Below, piece by piece: positions 35,910 through 44,629 of a stretch of 64,000 nt of DNA (the stretch's first letter is position 1; every line of letters begins with the position of its first letter). The stretch is from assembly GCF_009299505.1 (NCBI RefSeq), contig NZ_WBSM01000001.1, positions 186,001 to 250,000 on the forward strand. Reading direction: 5' to 3'. Source of the stretch: Bifidobacterium ramosum. Its GTDB lineage: Bacteria > Actinomycetota > Actinomycetes > Actinomycetales > Bifidobacteriaceae. Made by a program: the position numbers and the translations under genes. The notes beneath the pieces were generated by a model, which was given only the letters and a program-made list of their open reading frames with translations, was not told the DNA's origin and searched no databases.

Positions 35910-38021
35910 ATGTCCGAAACCGACATTCATGACATTGCCGAGCATCATGGGCCGACGATCATCCCGACACCGAACGTCATGCGGGAGCCGAACGGTCCCG
36001 CACTGCGGCTGGACCACGTCGGCATAGCGCAGTGGTACGAACCAAGCCGGGCCGGCGACGTCATCATGCGTCAGCTGCAGGACGAACTGCGGCGACGTGG
36101 CGTCACGTCATACGCCATCGTACGCGATGCGACCGTCCGCGACGAATCATCGGAACCCCGCGACACCGACCATGCGACGATCGCCCTGCGCATCGACCGC
36201 GCCCTCGCCGCGCAGGAATACACGCTCGACATCGACGAGCGTGGCGTCGTCATCCGCGGCGGCGACCTGGCCGGCGTGCGGTACGGCGTGCAGACGCTGC
36301 GCCAGATCATACGCCAGACCGCCCCCGTCCTGCCGGCGCTGCACATCGAAGACCGTCCGGCGACGCCGATGCGCGGCTACTACCTCGACGTGTCGCGCGG
36401 GCGCGTCCCCACCCTCGACTGGCTCAAGCACTGGGCCGACGAACTGTGCCTCTACAAATACAACCAGCTGCAGCTCTACATCGAGCACGCGTTCGCCTTC
36501 CGCGGCATGAGCGAGGCGTGGCGTGGCGCCTCGCCGCTCACCGCCGACGACATCACCGCGTTCGACGCATACTGCTGGGAGCGCGGCATCGAACTCGTGC
36601 CGTCGGTGTCCACGTTCGGCCACCTGTACATGGCCCTGCGCACCAACGCGCTGCGCGAACTGGGGGAGTTCCCCGACGCCGCCGACCGCCCGTTCAGCTT
36701 CGTCGAACGCATGCACCACCACACGCTCAACGTCACGCTCGAAGAGTCGTTCGCGTTCTCGAAGCGGCTCATCGACGAATACATGCCGCTGTTCCGCTCG
36801 CGCAGGTTCAACATCTGCGCCGACGAGACGTTCGACCTCGGCAAGGGGCGCTCGCACGAGACGGCCGAACGGCTTGGCATCTCCGCGCTGTATGTGCGCT
36901 ACGTCAACCGGCTGTGCGCGTACGTGTCCTCGCGCGGCCGCGAGCCGATGCTGTGGGGCGACATCGCCATCGAGATGCCGGAGGTGCTGCCGCAGCTGCC
37001 GTCCGATGCGATCCTGCTCAACTGGCAGTACGATCCCGACTGCACCGACGAGAAGGTGCGGCTCGTGGCCGACCGCGGCGTGCGGCAGGTCGTCTGCCCG
37101 GCGGCGCACGCGTGGAACCGGATGCTGCCGTTCGTCGAGCCGACGTGGCGCAACATCGCGCGGTTGGCGCGGTATGGCCGCGAGGCGCACGCCGAAGGGT
37201 TCCTGCTTACCGACTGGGGCGACTACGGGCATGTCAACGATCCGCGGATGAGCATACCGGCGCTGGTCATGGGCGGCCAGTGCGCGTGGAGCGCGCGGGA
37301 GCTGTCGTTCGAGGCGATGGCCGCGATGATCGCGCGGCTGGAGTACGGCGACCGGTCCGGTGGATTCGTGGCTGCCGCCGAGCATGCGTCGGCGCAGACC
37401 GCCGCCGTATGGGAGGACATCGTGCGGTTCGTCGAGGTCGAGGAGCCGGACGGCTCGGTGAACGCCGACGTGGTGAACTCGGTATGGTGGATCGACGCGG
37501 ACCGGCGGGCCGAGGTATGTCGTCGCGGCGATCTGCAGGAGGCACGGCGGATCGTCATGCAGCCGGTCGCGGAGCATGTCGCCGAGTTGCGCGACGGTGC
37601 GAGCGGCGCGGATGATGTGGATGATGCACGCGGTGTGGACGGTACGGATGGCTCGTGCGGTGCGCGTGACGATGGCGCTGCCCGTGGTTCCGATGCGTTG
37701 CGCATCATGCAGGACGCCTGCTGTGCGGCGTACGACGGTGCGGCGGTGCCGCATGACGACGTGGCCGCATGGCTGCTCGCCGCGCGAGGACAGGACCTGA
37801 TGAACGACGTCGGTCTGGCGTTGGCGATCGATGCGGGCGCGTTGCGCGCGGAGGATGTGGCGGGGGACCTGCCGTCCCCCGATGCGCTGGCGGACAAGCT
37901 CGAGTCGTGGTTCGAACGGTATTGCGATCAGTGGCGCGAAGTCAGCCGCGAGTCCGAGCTGCGTCGCATCGCCGCCGTCCTCTGGAAGGCCTGCGACTAC
38001 CTGCGTGCGTTGCGTCACTGA
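35910..38021 (+). CDS. GH20 beta-N-acetylhexosaminidase
   Basis: 703 residues, no signal peptide. The N-terminal GH20b domain (about 20-140, ending GVRYGVQTLRQIIRQ) precedes the catalytic barrel: RGYYLDVSRGRVPTLDWLKHWADELCLYKYNQLQLYIEH, the catalytic pair Asp305-Glu306 in NICADETFDLG, and MLWGDIAIEMPEVL. It removes terminal beta-GlcNAc or GalNAc; in this operon complex or hybrid N-glycan antennae are the likely source. A low-complexity Asp/Gly/Ala insertion (about 561-594) interrupts the C-terminal helical part. The start follows AAAGGAG. It lies 73 nt after lacI. Confidence 0.9.
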   Translation: MSETDIHDIAEHHGPTIIPTPNVMREPNGPALRLDHVGIAQWYEPSRAGDVIMRQLQDELRRRGVTSYAIVRDATVRDESSEPRDTDHATIALRIDRALAAQEYTLDIDERGVVIRGGDLAGVRYGVQTLRQIIRQTAPVLPALHIEDRPATPMRGYYLDVSRGRVPTLDWLKHWADELCLYKYNQLQLYIEHAFAFRGMSEAWRGASPLTADDITAFDAYCWERGIELVPSVSTFGHLYMALRTNALRELGEFPDAADRPFSFVERMHHHTLNVTLEESFAFSKRLIDEYMPLFRSRRFNICADETFDLGKGRSHETAERLGISALYVRYVNRLCAYVSSRGREPMLWGDIAIEMPEVLPQLPSDAILLNWQYDPDCTDEKVRLVADRGVRQVVCPAAHAWNRMLPFVEPTWRNIARLARYGREAHAEGFLLTDWGDYGHVNDPRMSIPALVMGGQCAWSARELSFEAMAAMIARLEYGDRSGGFVAAAEHASAQTAAVWEDIVRFVEVEEPDGSVNADVVNSVWWIDADRRAEVCRRGDLQEARRIVMQPVAEHVAELRDGASGADDVDDARGVDGTDGSCGARDDGAARGSDALRIMQDACCAAYDGAAVPHDDVAAWLLAARGQDLMNDVGLALAIDAGALRAEDVAGDLPSPDALADKLESWFERYCDQWREVSRESELRRIAAVLWKACDYLRALRH

Positions 38022-38099
38022 CGTTCCGACCGCTGAGGTTGCGCGTCGCGTACGTCACGTACGCCGCTGACGTTACCTACCGATGCCGCCTTATACTCA

Positions 38100-38147
38100 A
38101 ACGGACATGCAGCCGATTTCCCATACGAAATCGGCTGCATGTCCGTT
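38100..38147. repeat. 48-bp palindromic element, copy 4
   Basis: Both arms carry a compensated change (CATGCAG with CTGCATG) compared with the usual CATACAG/CTGTATG. Inner stem GATTTC/GAAATC. It lies in the 443-bp convergent gap between GH20 and the AGE gene, with copies 5 and 6. Confidence 0.9.
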
Positions 38148-38248
38148 GAGGGGGAGCGGTGATTGTTGATCATGACGTGACGTCGTACTGGACGTGATGG
38201 TGTGAGGTCGCAGTGGCGTTTCGTCGTTTCCGATTCCCGCAATACATT

Positions 38249-38296
38249 AACGGACATACAGCCGATTTCATAGGAAGAATCGGCTGCATGTCCGTT
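38249..38296. repeat. 48-bp palindromic element, copy 5
   Basis: Left arm CATACAG, right arm CTGCATG, giving one uncompensated pair. The inner stem is the weakest of the family. Apart from copies 4-6 nothing else is seen in the 38022-38464 gap. Confidence 0.88.
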
Positions 38297-38393
38297 GAGA
38301 CATGTGAGCAGTAAAGACGACATTCTTATTCGTTGGTATTCGTTGCCCTATTCGCTGTCTTCTTTACCGCGTGTTCTTGCGTTTCTTTTTTCT

Positions 38394-38441
38394 AACGGAC
38401 ATACAGCCGATTTCGGTATCCGAATCGGCTGTATGTCCGTC
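38394..38441. repeat. 48-bp palindromic element, copy 6
   Basis: Arms CATACAG and CTGTATG, inner TTCGG/CCGAA. The last base is C instead of T. It lies 24 nt from the AGE-gene stop, so it would form a hairpin at that gene's 3' end. Confidence 0.9.
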
Positions 38442-38464
38442 AAGGGGAGAGGGAAGGGGATAGG

Positions 38465-39700
38465 TCAGGCCGCGTTCTTGACGGCGGTGGCGATGGATAC
38501 CGCCGGGTCGAGGTACGGGATCAGCGTCGACTGGAACGCGTGGTACAGGTCGGACTTGCCCGGCCACACGGTGTCGATCACGTGGTTGTCCTTGTCGAGC
38601 TGGTGGAACCACGAGCCGCCCTGGTGGTCGATCACATGCTCGTCGACGTACTGCGCGAACGTGGCGTACCACTGCGCGTACTCCTCTTTGCCGGTCGCCG
38701 CGTACAGCGAGGCGGAGGTGTTGAGCGACTCGGCCAGCGTCCAGTGCATGCGGTCGGTGACCACCGGCTTGCCGTTCCAGTCGGTCGTGTACGCGAGGCC
38801 GACGGTGCCGTCGGCGTTCCATGCGTCGGCCACGGCGCGCGCGAACAGGTGCTCGGCGGCCTCGATGTATGGCTCGGCGCCCTCGAGGTTCGCGAACGAG
38901 CTCAGCGCCCACTGGGTGATCAGGCGCGCCCATTCGATGCCGTGGCCCGGGGTGGCGCCGTACGGCTTGAACTGGTCGTCCTTCTTGTCGGCGTTGAATT
39001 CGAGCTCGACGGTCCAGTCGGAGGCGAAGTGCTCGGGGATGCGCCACTCGTTGTCCTTGGCCCAGCCGATCACATGGTCGATGATGCGGCCGGCGCGCAC
39101 GCGGTAGGAGTTGTCGCCGGTGGCGTCGGCCACGGCGAGGAACGCCTCGGTGGTGTGCATGTTCGCGTTGAGGCCGCGGTATGGGTCGAGTTCGGTGAAC
39201 TCGGTGTTCCACGTATCGACCGCGAGGCCGATCTTCTCGTCCCAGAAGTGCTTGTCGTAGGTGGCCAGCGCCTCGTCGAGCAGCGCCTTGGCGCCCGGGC
39301 GGTCGGCCAGCAGTGCGGACGAGGCGGCGAGGATCACGAACGCGTGCGCGTAGCAGACCTTGCCCGGCTCCGGGGTGCCGTCCTCATGCACCTGCGGGTA
39401 CCAGCCGCCGTTCTTGTCATCGTGCAGCACGCCCGTCAGGCCGTTCAGCGCCTTGTCTGCCAGCTCGCCCGCGCCCGGGTATCCCAGCATTTCGCCGATC
39501 GAGTAGACGTGCGCCATGCGGCTCGTGATCCACGTCTCCTCGCCGTGCGACGGGTCGATGGTGCCGTCGGCGTTCAACCAGCCGGAGCCTCCGACCGCTG
39601 CGGGGAAGCCCTTACCGAAGTTCAGTAGCTCGTAGGTTTCGGACGCCATGAAGATGCGGTTGGCCTCGGTGCCGAGGACATATCTCGGATTGGTACTCAT
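38465..39700 (-). CDS. AGE-family epimerase/isomerase, probable mannose isomerase
   Basis: 411 residues. It belongs to the N-acylglucosamine 2-epimerase (alpha6/alpha6 barrel) family: GFPAAVGGSGWLNADGTIDPSHGEETWITSRMAHVYSIGEMLG, NANMHTTEAFLAVADATGD, and HGIEWARLITQW. Members either epimerise GlcNAc/ManNAc or convert mannose to fructose. Its place directly after the GH125 mannosidase favours mannose to fructose, which the nearby fructokinase would phosphorylate. This function is inferred from context. The ATG has AAGGAAGG upstream. Confidence 0.85.
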   Translation of the reverse strand: MSTNPRYVLGTEANRIFMASETYELLNFGKGFPAAVGGSGWLNADGTIDPSHGEETWITSRMAHVYSIGEMLGYPGAGELADKALNGLTGVLHDDKNGGWYPQVHEDGTPEPGKVCYAHAFVILAASSALLADRPGAKALLDEALATYDKHFWDEKIGLAVDTWNTEFTELDPYRGLNANMHTTEAFLAVADATGDNSYRVRAGRIIDHVIGWAKDNEWRIPEHFASDWTVELEFNADKKDDQFKPYGATPGHGIEWARLITQWALSSFANLEGAEPYIEAAEHLFARAVADAWNADGTVGLAYTTDWNGKPVVTDRMHWTLAESLNTSASLYAATGKEEYAQWYATFAQYVDEHVIDHQGGSWFHQLDKDNHVIDTVWPGKSDLYHAFQSTLIPYLDPAVSIATAVKNAA

Positions 39701-39781
39701 TATTGTTCCTTCCTTGGATATGATGTGCGCGGCGAGTGCCGTCCATCACTGGTCGTCCCGTCGTGCACATCGGTCATATCG

Positions 39782-39801
39782 TACGGTAAACGCTTTCCAT
39801 A
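39782..39801 (-). promoter_or_regulatory. Possible LacI/GalR-type operator before the AGE gene
   Basis: On the minus strand GGAAAGCGTTTACC (39785-39798) is an imperfect palindrome with the central CG of LacI-family sites, unlike the CTAAA-type sites. A TATTAT box lies just upstream on that strand, overlapping the site. It is about 85 nt before the AGE start and suggests a separate promoter there. Confidence 0.4.
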
Positions 39802-39817
39802 ATACTGCCAGTCGTCG

Positions 39818-41119
39818 TCATCGCTTGACGCGAATGTCGAAATAGTCCATGACCAGTTCGCAGAACATCATGTTCGACCAGCTGAACCATTCGCGCGTGT
39901 ACTTCGTCGGATCGTCCACGTCGATGCCCTCGTGCATGAGATGCGTGCCGGCGTCGGTGGCGACGAGTCGGTCGAGGATGCGCGCCTCGACCTCGCGGTC
40001 GCCGCTCGTCATCGCCTCGATCGCCAGCGCGATCGGCCACACGTAACGCGGCGGCGTGTGCGGCGAGCCGATGCCGCGCAGGTATTCGCCCTCGTAATAG
40101 AACGGGTTCTCGTCGCTCAGCAGCGTGCGCCGCGTCGCCAGATACGTCGGGTCGTCGCTCGCGCAGTAGCCAAGATACGGCGCGGCCATGAGGCTCGGCA
40201 CGTTGCTGTCGTCCATGACGTTGTAGTGTCCCAGACCGTCCGTCTCATACGCGTAGATCGTCTCGCCGTCGCGGTTGCTGGTCTTCGCGTACGTTTCGAT
40301 GCCGTGCGTGATCGATTCGCGCAGCGTCCGCGCGCGTGCGGCGATCGTCGGATCGTCGAGGACGTCGCCGCCGAAGATACGCTCGAGATAGCCCATGACC
40401 ACTGCCGCGAACATGTTCGACGGCACCAGATAGTGGTAGGTGCACGCGTCGTCGCTCGGACGGAAGCCGGACCATGTCATGCCGGTGACGGCGACGGGGG
40501 AGCCCTTGCCGTCGTTGGCGAGCGTTTCGGTGGGGATGTCGGTGTCGCGTACGAAGAAGTACGGCGATCGCGCGGTGTGGTCCTGCTCGGTTTCGAACAC
40601 GTCGAGGATGCGACGCACGCCGGCGACGAACGTGTCGTCGAAGTGGTCGGTACGGCCGGTGTTCGCGTACAGCAGCCACGCGAGCTGGATCGGATAGCAC
40701 AGCGAATCCACCTCGTACTTGCGCTCCCACAGCCACGGGCTGGAGAAGTCGGACGAGTCGCGCGGATCCCACGTGTTGCCGTTCGGCTGCTCGTTGAACG
40801 CGTTCGCGTACGGGTCGATGCCGATGCAACGGAACTGCCGGCGTACGAGACCGGCGATCATGTCGGCCAGATCGGGATCGTCCTTGGCGATGACGAGGTA
40901 CGGGCGCACCTGTGCGGTCGAGTCGCGCAGCCACATGGCCGGGATGTCGCCGGTGAGCAGGAACGTGGTGCCATCGTCGTACCGTTTGACGGTGGTGAGC
41001 AGCGTGTTGGCGAAACAGGCGTTGAAATTCTCGGCCCAGCGGGCGTGCTCGTCGCCGCACAGGTCGGTGATATGCTGCATGAACGCCGCGACGGACTGCG
41101 GCACTTCGGTGTAGGTCAT
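39818..41119 (-). CDS. GH125 exo-alpha-1,6-mannosidase
   Basis: 433 residues, cytoplasmic. Family GH125 signatures: [72 protein letters not shown] and [18 protein letters not shown]125 enzymes remove alpha-1,6-mannose, which complements the two GH38 enzymes on the branched N-glycan core. ATG 41119 ([13 protein letters not shown]) is chosen; the open frame upstream contains a palindromic repeat and is not coding. Operator O6 lies 63 nt upstream. The AGE gene follows by 118 nt. Confidence 0.92.
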   Translation of the reverse strand: MTYTEVPQSVAAFMQHITDLCGDEHARWAENFNACFANTLLTTVKRYDDGTTFLLTGDIPAMWLRDSTAQVRPYLVIAKDDPDLADMIAGLVRRQFRCIGIDPYANAFNEQPNGNTWDPRDSSDFSSPWLWERKYEVDSLCYPIQLAWLLYANTGRTDHFDDTFVAGVRRILDVFETEQDHTARSPYFFVRDTDIPTETLANDGKGSPVAVTGMTWSGFRPSDDACTYHYLVPSNMFAAVVMGYLERIFGGDVLDDPTIAARARTLRESITHGIETYAKTSNRDGETIYAYETDGLGHYNVMDDSNVPSLMAAPYLGYCASDDPTYLATRRTLLSDENPFYYEGEYLRGIGSPHTPPRYVWPIALAIEAMTSGDREVEARILDRLVATDAGTHLMHEGIDVDDPTKYTREWFSWSNMMFCELVMDYFDIRVKR

Positions 41120-41181
41120 GGCTCCAACTTCTTTGTCAAAGGATGGCGGGTTGCTGTACTCCGATATGTTGTACGGTGCCA

Positions 41182-41199
41182 TTCTAAACCGCTTTAGTT
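41182..41199 (-). promoter_or_regulatory. LacI-type operator O6 (GH125 gene)
   Basis: TTCTAAACCGCTTTAGTT, 63 nt before the GH125 start. It shares the CTAAASCGNTTTAG core with O1-O5 and brings the GH125 gene, and probably the AGE gene, into the regulon. Confidence 0.82.
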
Positions 41200-41235
41200 G
41201 GCGACACGCGACGTACTCCGCGAACCCCAACCAAA

Positions 41236-41283
41236 AACGGACATACAGCCGATTCGAGTACCGGAATCGGCTGTATGTCCGTT
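41236..41283. repeat. 48-bp palindromic element, copy 7
   Basis: Arms fully complementary (CATACAG/CTGTATG), core GATTC/GAATC. It stands just upstream of operator O6, in the 418-bp gap between the permease and GH125 genes. Confidence 0.9.
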
Positions 41284-41395
41284 GAAAAAAGGATGACGTA
41301 GCGGTCGCGGGGACTCCGGAACCGTGTGGAGACTCCGCGACCGGCAGTGTATTGTCTTGGAACTGACAGCTTAACCTCTGAAACCGCAAACCCTT

Positions 41396-41443
41396 AACGG
41401 ACATACAGCCGATTCCGGGGGTGGAATCGGCTGTATGTCCGTT
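41396..41443. repeat. 48-bp palindromic element, copy 8
   Basis: Arms fully complementary and extended by TTA/TAA outside the core; inner stem GATTCC/GGAATC. About 95 nt after the permease stop. Nothing else is recognised in the 41120-41537 gap besides copy 7 and O6. Confidence 0.9.
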
Positions 41444-41537
41444 AAGGGGAGCGGACGCCCGAAGGGTTCGGGGCGCACGGGGCTGAGCGTCCGGTGGGGA
41501 CCGGCTGTGCTCAACCGGGGTGGGCGGTTGTTCGCCG

Positions 41538-42920
41538 TCAGTTGGCGATCTCGCCGTCTTCGGTCATGGCCTTGAGCTGGGCCGGGGTGTACTTGTCGCG
41601 CTTGAATTCGGAGACGAAGTACAGGCCGACGATGAGCAGCTCGATGGCCGGCAGGATGAACGAGAACTGCATGTTCACCGCGTCGGAGAGCGCGCCCTGC
41701 GCCATCGGCAGGATCGCACCGCCGACGAGCGCCATCACGATGATCGCGCCGGCGGTCTCGGTGTGGCGGCGGTCCTCGACGGTCTTGAGCGTACGCGAGT
41801 AGATCGTCGGCCAGCCCGGGCCGAGGAACAGGGAGACGAGCACCGCGAGCCAGACGGACGCCATGCCGGGCACGAACGCCGTGCCGATGAGCACCACGCA
41901 GCCGACGATCATGTAGACCGCGAGCACGCGCGTCTCACGGAACTTCGACAGCAGGTAGGAGGCGGAGATACGGCCGACGAAGAAGATGATGTAGCTGATC
42001 ATCATGTAGTTCGCGGACTCGCGGTCGGAGATCGGATTGCCGGCCTGCTCGGACACGTTCAGGGCCAGTCGCATGGTGAACGACCAGATGCCGGTCTGCG
42101 CGCCGATGTAGATGAACTGGATGGCGATGCCCTGCCAGAAGCGGCCGTTGTGGCCGAGGTAGGTCATCGTCTCTCCGAGCGTGGCCTTGGCGACGTCGCC
42201 CTCCTTGGTCTGCGGGCGGCACTTCGGGAACTTCACGATCGCGAACAGCACGATGAACACGAGCATGACGATCATGACGACGATGTACGGCTGCAGCGTG
42301 CGGCCGAGCTGCTCGGAGGCGAGGTCGAGCGCCGCCTGCGGGTTGGTCTTGCGCAGCTTCTCCATCTCGGTGTGCAGGTTGGAGTCCTGGAACACGAAGT
42401 ATTTGCCGAGCAGCACGCCAGACAGCAGGCCGAGCGCGTTCATGGTCTGCGCGACGTTGAGGCGCAGCGTGCTCAGGCGCTTCGGGCCGAGCAGCGTGGC
42501 GTACGTGTCGGCCGAGGTCTCGAGGAAGCTCAGGCCGATCGCCTCGACGAAGATGGCGAACAGGAAGATCTCGTACGTGATCAGGCGCGAGGCGGGGAAG
42601 AAGATGAAGCAGCCGAGCGCGAAGAACGCGAGGCCGGTCATGATGCCGACCTTGTAGCTGGTCTTCTTGATGAACAGCGAGGCGGGGATGGCGATGATGA
42701 AGTAGCCGGCGTAGAACGCGCTCTGTACGAGGGCGGTCTGCATGTCGGTCAGCTCGAACACCGGCTTGAACTGGGTGATCAGCACGTCGTTGAGGCTGGA
42801 GGCTATCGCCCAGAAGGCGAACAGCACCGAGGTCATGGCGAACTGGAGGACCGGCGTGCGGTCGAGGTAGCCGTCGGGGCTTTCGACCCACGGCGTCGTT
42901 GCGGAGGTTGTCTTGCTCAT
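41538..42920 (-). CDS. FucP-type MFS sugar:proton symporter
   Basis: 460 residues, twelve membrane segments. It has family features of FucP/GluP permeases: [52 protein letters not shown] and [14 protein letters not shown]. With the fructokinase upstream, fructose import is the most likely role; fucose or glucose cannot be excluded. ATG 42920 ([11 protein letters not shown]) has AAAGGG upstream. It is the last gene of the repressor-fructokinase-VOC-permease series on the minus strand. Confidence 0.88.
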   Translation of the reverse strand: MSKTTSATTPWVESPDGYLDRTPVLQFAMTSVLFAFWAIASSLNDVLITQFKPVFELTDMQTALVQSAFYAGYFIIAIPASLFIKKTSYKVGIMTGLAFFALGCFIFFPASRLITYEIFLFAIFVEAIGLSFLETSADTYATLLGPKRLSTLRLNVAQTMNALGLLSGVLLGKYFVFQDSNLHTEMEKLRKTNPQAALDLASEQLGRTLQPYIVVMIVMLVFIVLFAIVKFPKCRPQTKEGDVAKATLGETMTYLGHNGRFWQGIAIQFIYIGAQTGIWSFTMRLALNVSEQAGNPISDRESANYMMISYIIFFVGRISASYLLSKFRETRVLAVYMIVGCVVLIGTAFVPGMASVWLAVLVSLFLGPGWPTIYSRTLKTVEDRRHTETAGAIIVMALVGGAILPMAQGALSDAVNMQFSFILPAIELLIVGLYFVSEFKRDKYTPAQLKAMTEDGEIAN

Positions 42921-43050
42921 TGGTGATTCCCTTTTTATGATCCCTTTTTTGATGAAAAACAGCGTTGTTTCGCCGTGCGGGCGTCCGACGAACGGTGTGC
43001 GGGCCCGCACGGCATGTCCAAGAGAAAGAGTGGCGTTCCGCGGTGGCGGA

Positions 43051-43440
43051 CTACATGATCTGGCAGAACTCGATGACCTCGTGGTTCGGACCGAGCACGT
43101 TGAAGTAGCGGATGCCGTGCTCCCAGAACGTGTCGATGTGCTGGATGGAACCTTCGACGAAGTTCAGGCCGAGCTTCTGCGCTTCGGCGAACGACGCCTC
43201 GATGTCGGTGGAGTCGAGCGCGAAGTGGTTGATCGCGCCGTTTTCCATCGGGGTCGGGTCCATCGTCCACACCTCGAGGGTGAGGTTGTTCAGACGAAGG
43301 AAGGTGCAGCGGTCCGCGCCGTTCGGGTAGATGCCGAGGCATTCGAAGCCGAGCTTCTCGTAGTAGGCGATGGTGCCTTCCAGATCGGTGGTGGGGATGC
43401 CGACGTGCTGCACGCCGGTGACGGTGTCCTGAATGGCCAT
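43051..43440 (-). CDS. VOC-family (glyoxalase-like) protein
   Basis: 129 residues, a single VOC domain with two beta-alpha-beta-beta-beta units: TGVQHVGIPTTDLEGTIAYYEKLGFECLG and INHFALDSTDIEASFAEAQKLGLNFV, ending GPNHEVIEFCQ. His13 and Glu126 are candidate metal ligands. VOC proteins include glyoxalases, epimerases and sugar-binding members. Its place between fructokinase and the sugar permease suggests a sugar-related job such as aldose anomer or keto-sugar handling, but this is inference. The ATG follows AAGGAG. Confidence 0.8.
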   Translation of the reverse strand: MAIQDTVTGVQHVGIPTTDLEGTIAYYEKLGFECLGIYPNGADRCTFLRLNNLTLEVWTMDPTPMENGAINHFALDSTDIEASFAEAQKLGLNFVEGSIQHIDTFWEHGIRYFNVLGPNHEVIEFCQIM

Positions 43441-43603
43441 GATGACTCCTTGTGGTTGGTGTCGGATGATAGGGGATGACGTGATGCGGATTGCCCGGCA
43501 AACGGGTTCGATGCCGTCGCATGACGATGCGTCGGCTGTTGCGGGAACGCGTATGCCGTGGATGGGAGAGGAGAGAAAGGAAGTGGCCTCGTTGCCAGCC
43601 CGA

Positions 43604-43652
43604 TCGGTTCGGTTGCGCCGCGCCGACGATGGATGCGGCGCAACCGAACCGA
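43604..43652 (-). terminator. Strong hairpin after fructokinase gene
   Basis: TCGGTTCGGTTGCGCCGC and its exact complement form an 18-bp stem with a 13-nt loop, 8 nt after the fructokinase stop. There is no U-tract, so it may be a processing or stabilising hairpin that lowers expression of the VOC and permease genes. Confidence 0.6.
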
Positions 43653-43659
43653 CGATGGG

Positions 43660-44556
43660 TCACTCGCCGGCTTCGGCGAGGTAGTCCGGCATGACCTCCG
43701 GGTACTTCGGCCAGGCGCCGGCCTGGGTGCACACGAAGGCGGCGGTGTTCACGGCCGCGCGGTGCGCCTCGGCAAGGGTGTTGCCAAGCAGGATCTTCGC
43801 GGTGAACGTGCCGGAGAACGAGTCACCGGCGCCCACGGTGTCGTTGACCTCGACATGCGGGGTGTTGAGCGTGGAGGATTCGCCGTTCTTGGAGATGATG
43901 GTCGAGAAGGTGGAACCGCCGGTCAGGATCACGTAGTCCAGGCCGTACTCGGTCATGAACCAGCGGCAGGCCTCGTCGTCGGAGGTGCCGCGGATATCGA
44001 ACATGTCGCGCAGGAGCAGCAGTTCGGCGTCGTTGATCTTGAAGACGGTGGCGTAGCCGAGCAGCTCCTCGATGAGCTCCTTGGAGTAGTGGTCGCCGCG
44101 CAGGTTGATGTCGAAGAAGCGCATCGCGGACGGCTTGGTGTGCTTGAGCAGCTCGACGATGGTGTCGTGCGACTCCTGGGAGCGCAGTCCCAGAGTGCCG
44201 AAGCAGACGGCGTCGGCCTGTTCGGCGACCTCGATGAGCTCGCGGGTGAGCAGCAGGTGGTCCCAGGCGACGCCCTTGACGATGGTGTACTCCGGGATGC
44301 CGTTCTTCAGGGCCACCTCGACGGTGGAGGTCGGCCAGGCGTTGCGCTGGATGATGGTGTGGATGCCGGCCTTCTCGGCCTCCACGAGCAGTTCGTCGCC
44401 GAGCTCGTCCTCGCCGACGGCGCTGATGGACCAGCCTTCGGTGCCGTTCATCATCGCGTGGTACGCGAAGTTGACGGGGGCGCCGCCGGCGCGCTTGCCG
44501 GTGGGCAGCATATCCCAGAGGAGTTCTCCGAGTGACAGGACGATGGGCTTTGCCAT
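43660..44556 (-). CDS. PfkB-family fructokinase
   Basis: 298 residues. It phosphorylates fructose to fructose-6-phosphate with ATP. N-terminal SLGELLWDMLPTGKRAGGAPVNFAYHAMMNG and the C-terminal anion-hole motif DTVGAGDSFSGTF (catalytic Asp in GAGD) define the ribokinase family; the first motif is typical of bacterial fructokinases. It would take fructose from the permease or from mannose isomerisation into the bifid shunt. 73 nt after the ROK regulator; AAAGGAAAGGAACCGAC precedes the ATG. Confidence 0.92.
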   Translation of the reverse strand: MAKPIVLSLGELLWDMLPTGKRAGGAPVNFAYHAMMNGTEGWSISAVGEDELGDELLVEAEKAGIHTIIQRNAWPTSTVEVALKNGIPEYTIVKGVAWDHLLLTRELIEVAEQADAVCFGTLGLRSQESHDTIVELLKHTKPSAMRFFDINLRGDHYSKELIEELLGYATVFKINDAELLLLRDMFDIRGTSDDEACRWFMTEYGLDYVILTGGSTFSTIISKNGESSTLNTPHVEVNDTVGAGDSFSGTFTAKILLGNTLAEAHRAAVNTAAFVCTQAGAWPKYPEVMPDYLAEAGE

Positions 44557-44629
44557 GTCGGTTCCTTTCCTTTTCTTGTTTCTTGGTTGTTGGGTTTTTC
44601 CGTGTGGTCCGGGAAATCTTGATGGGCGG

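Noticed and set aside
38100..38441. Three regularly shaped repeats that might be a CRISPR array
   Set aside because: The repeats are 48-bp palindromes with about 100-bp unequal spacers, they diverge from each other, and no cas gene is present.
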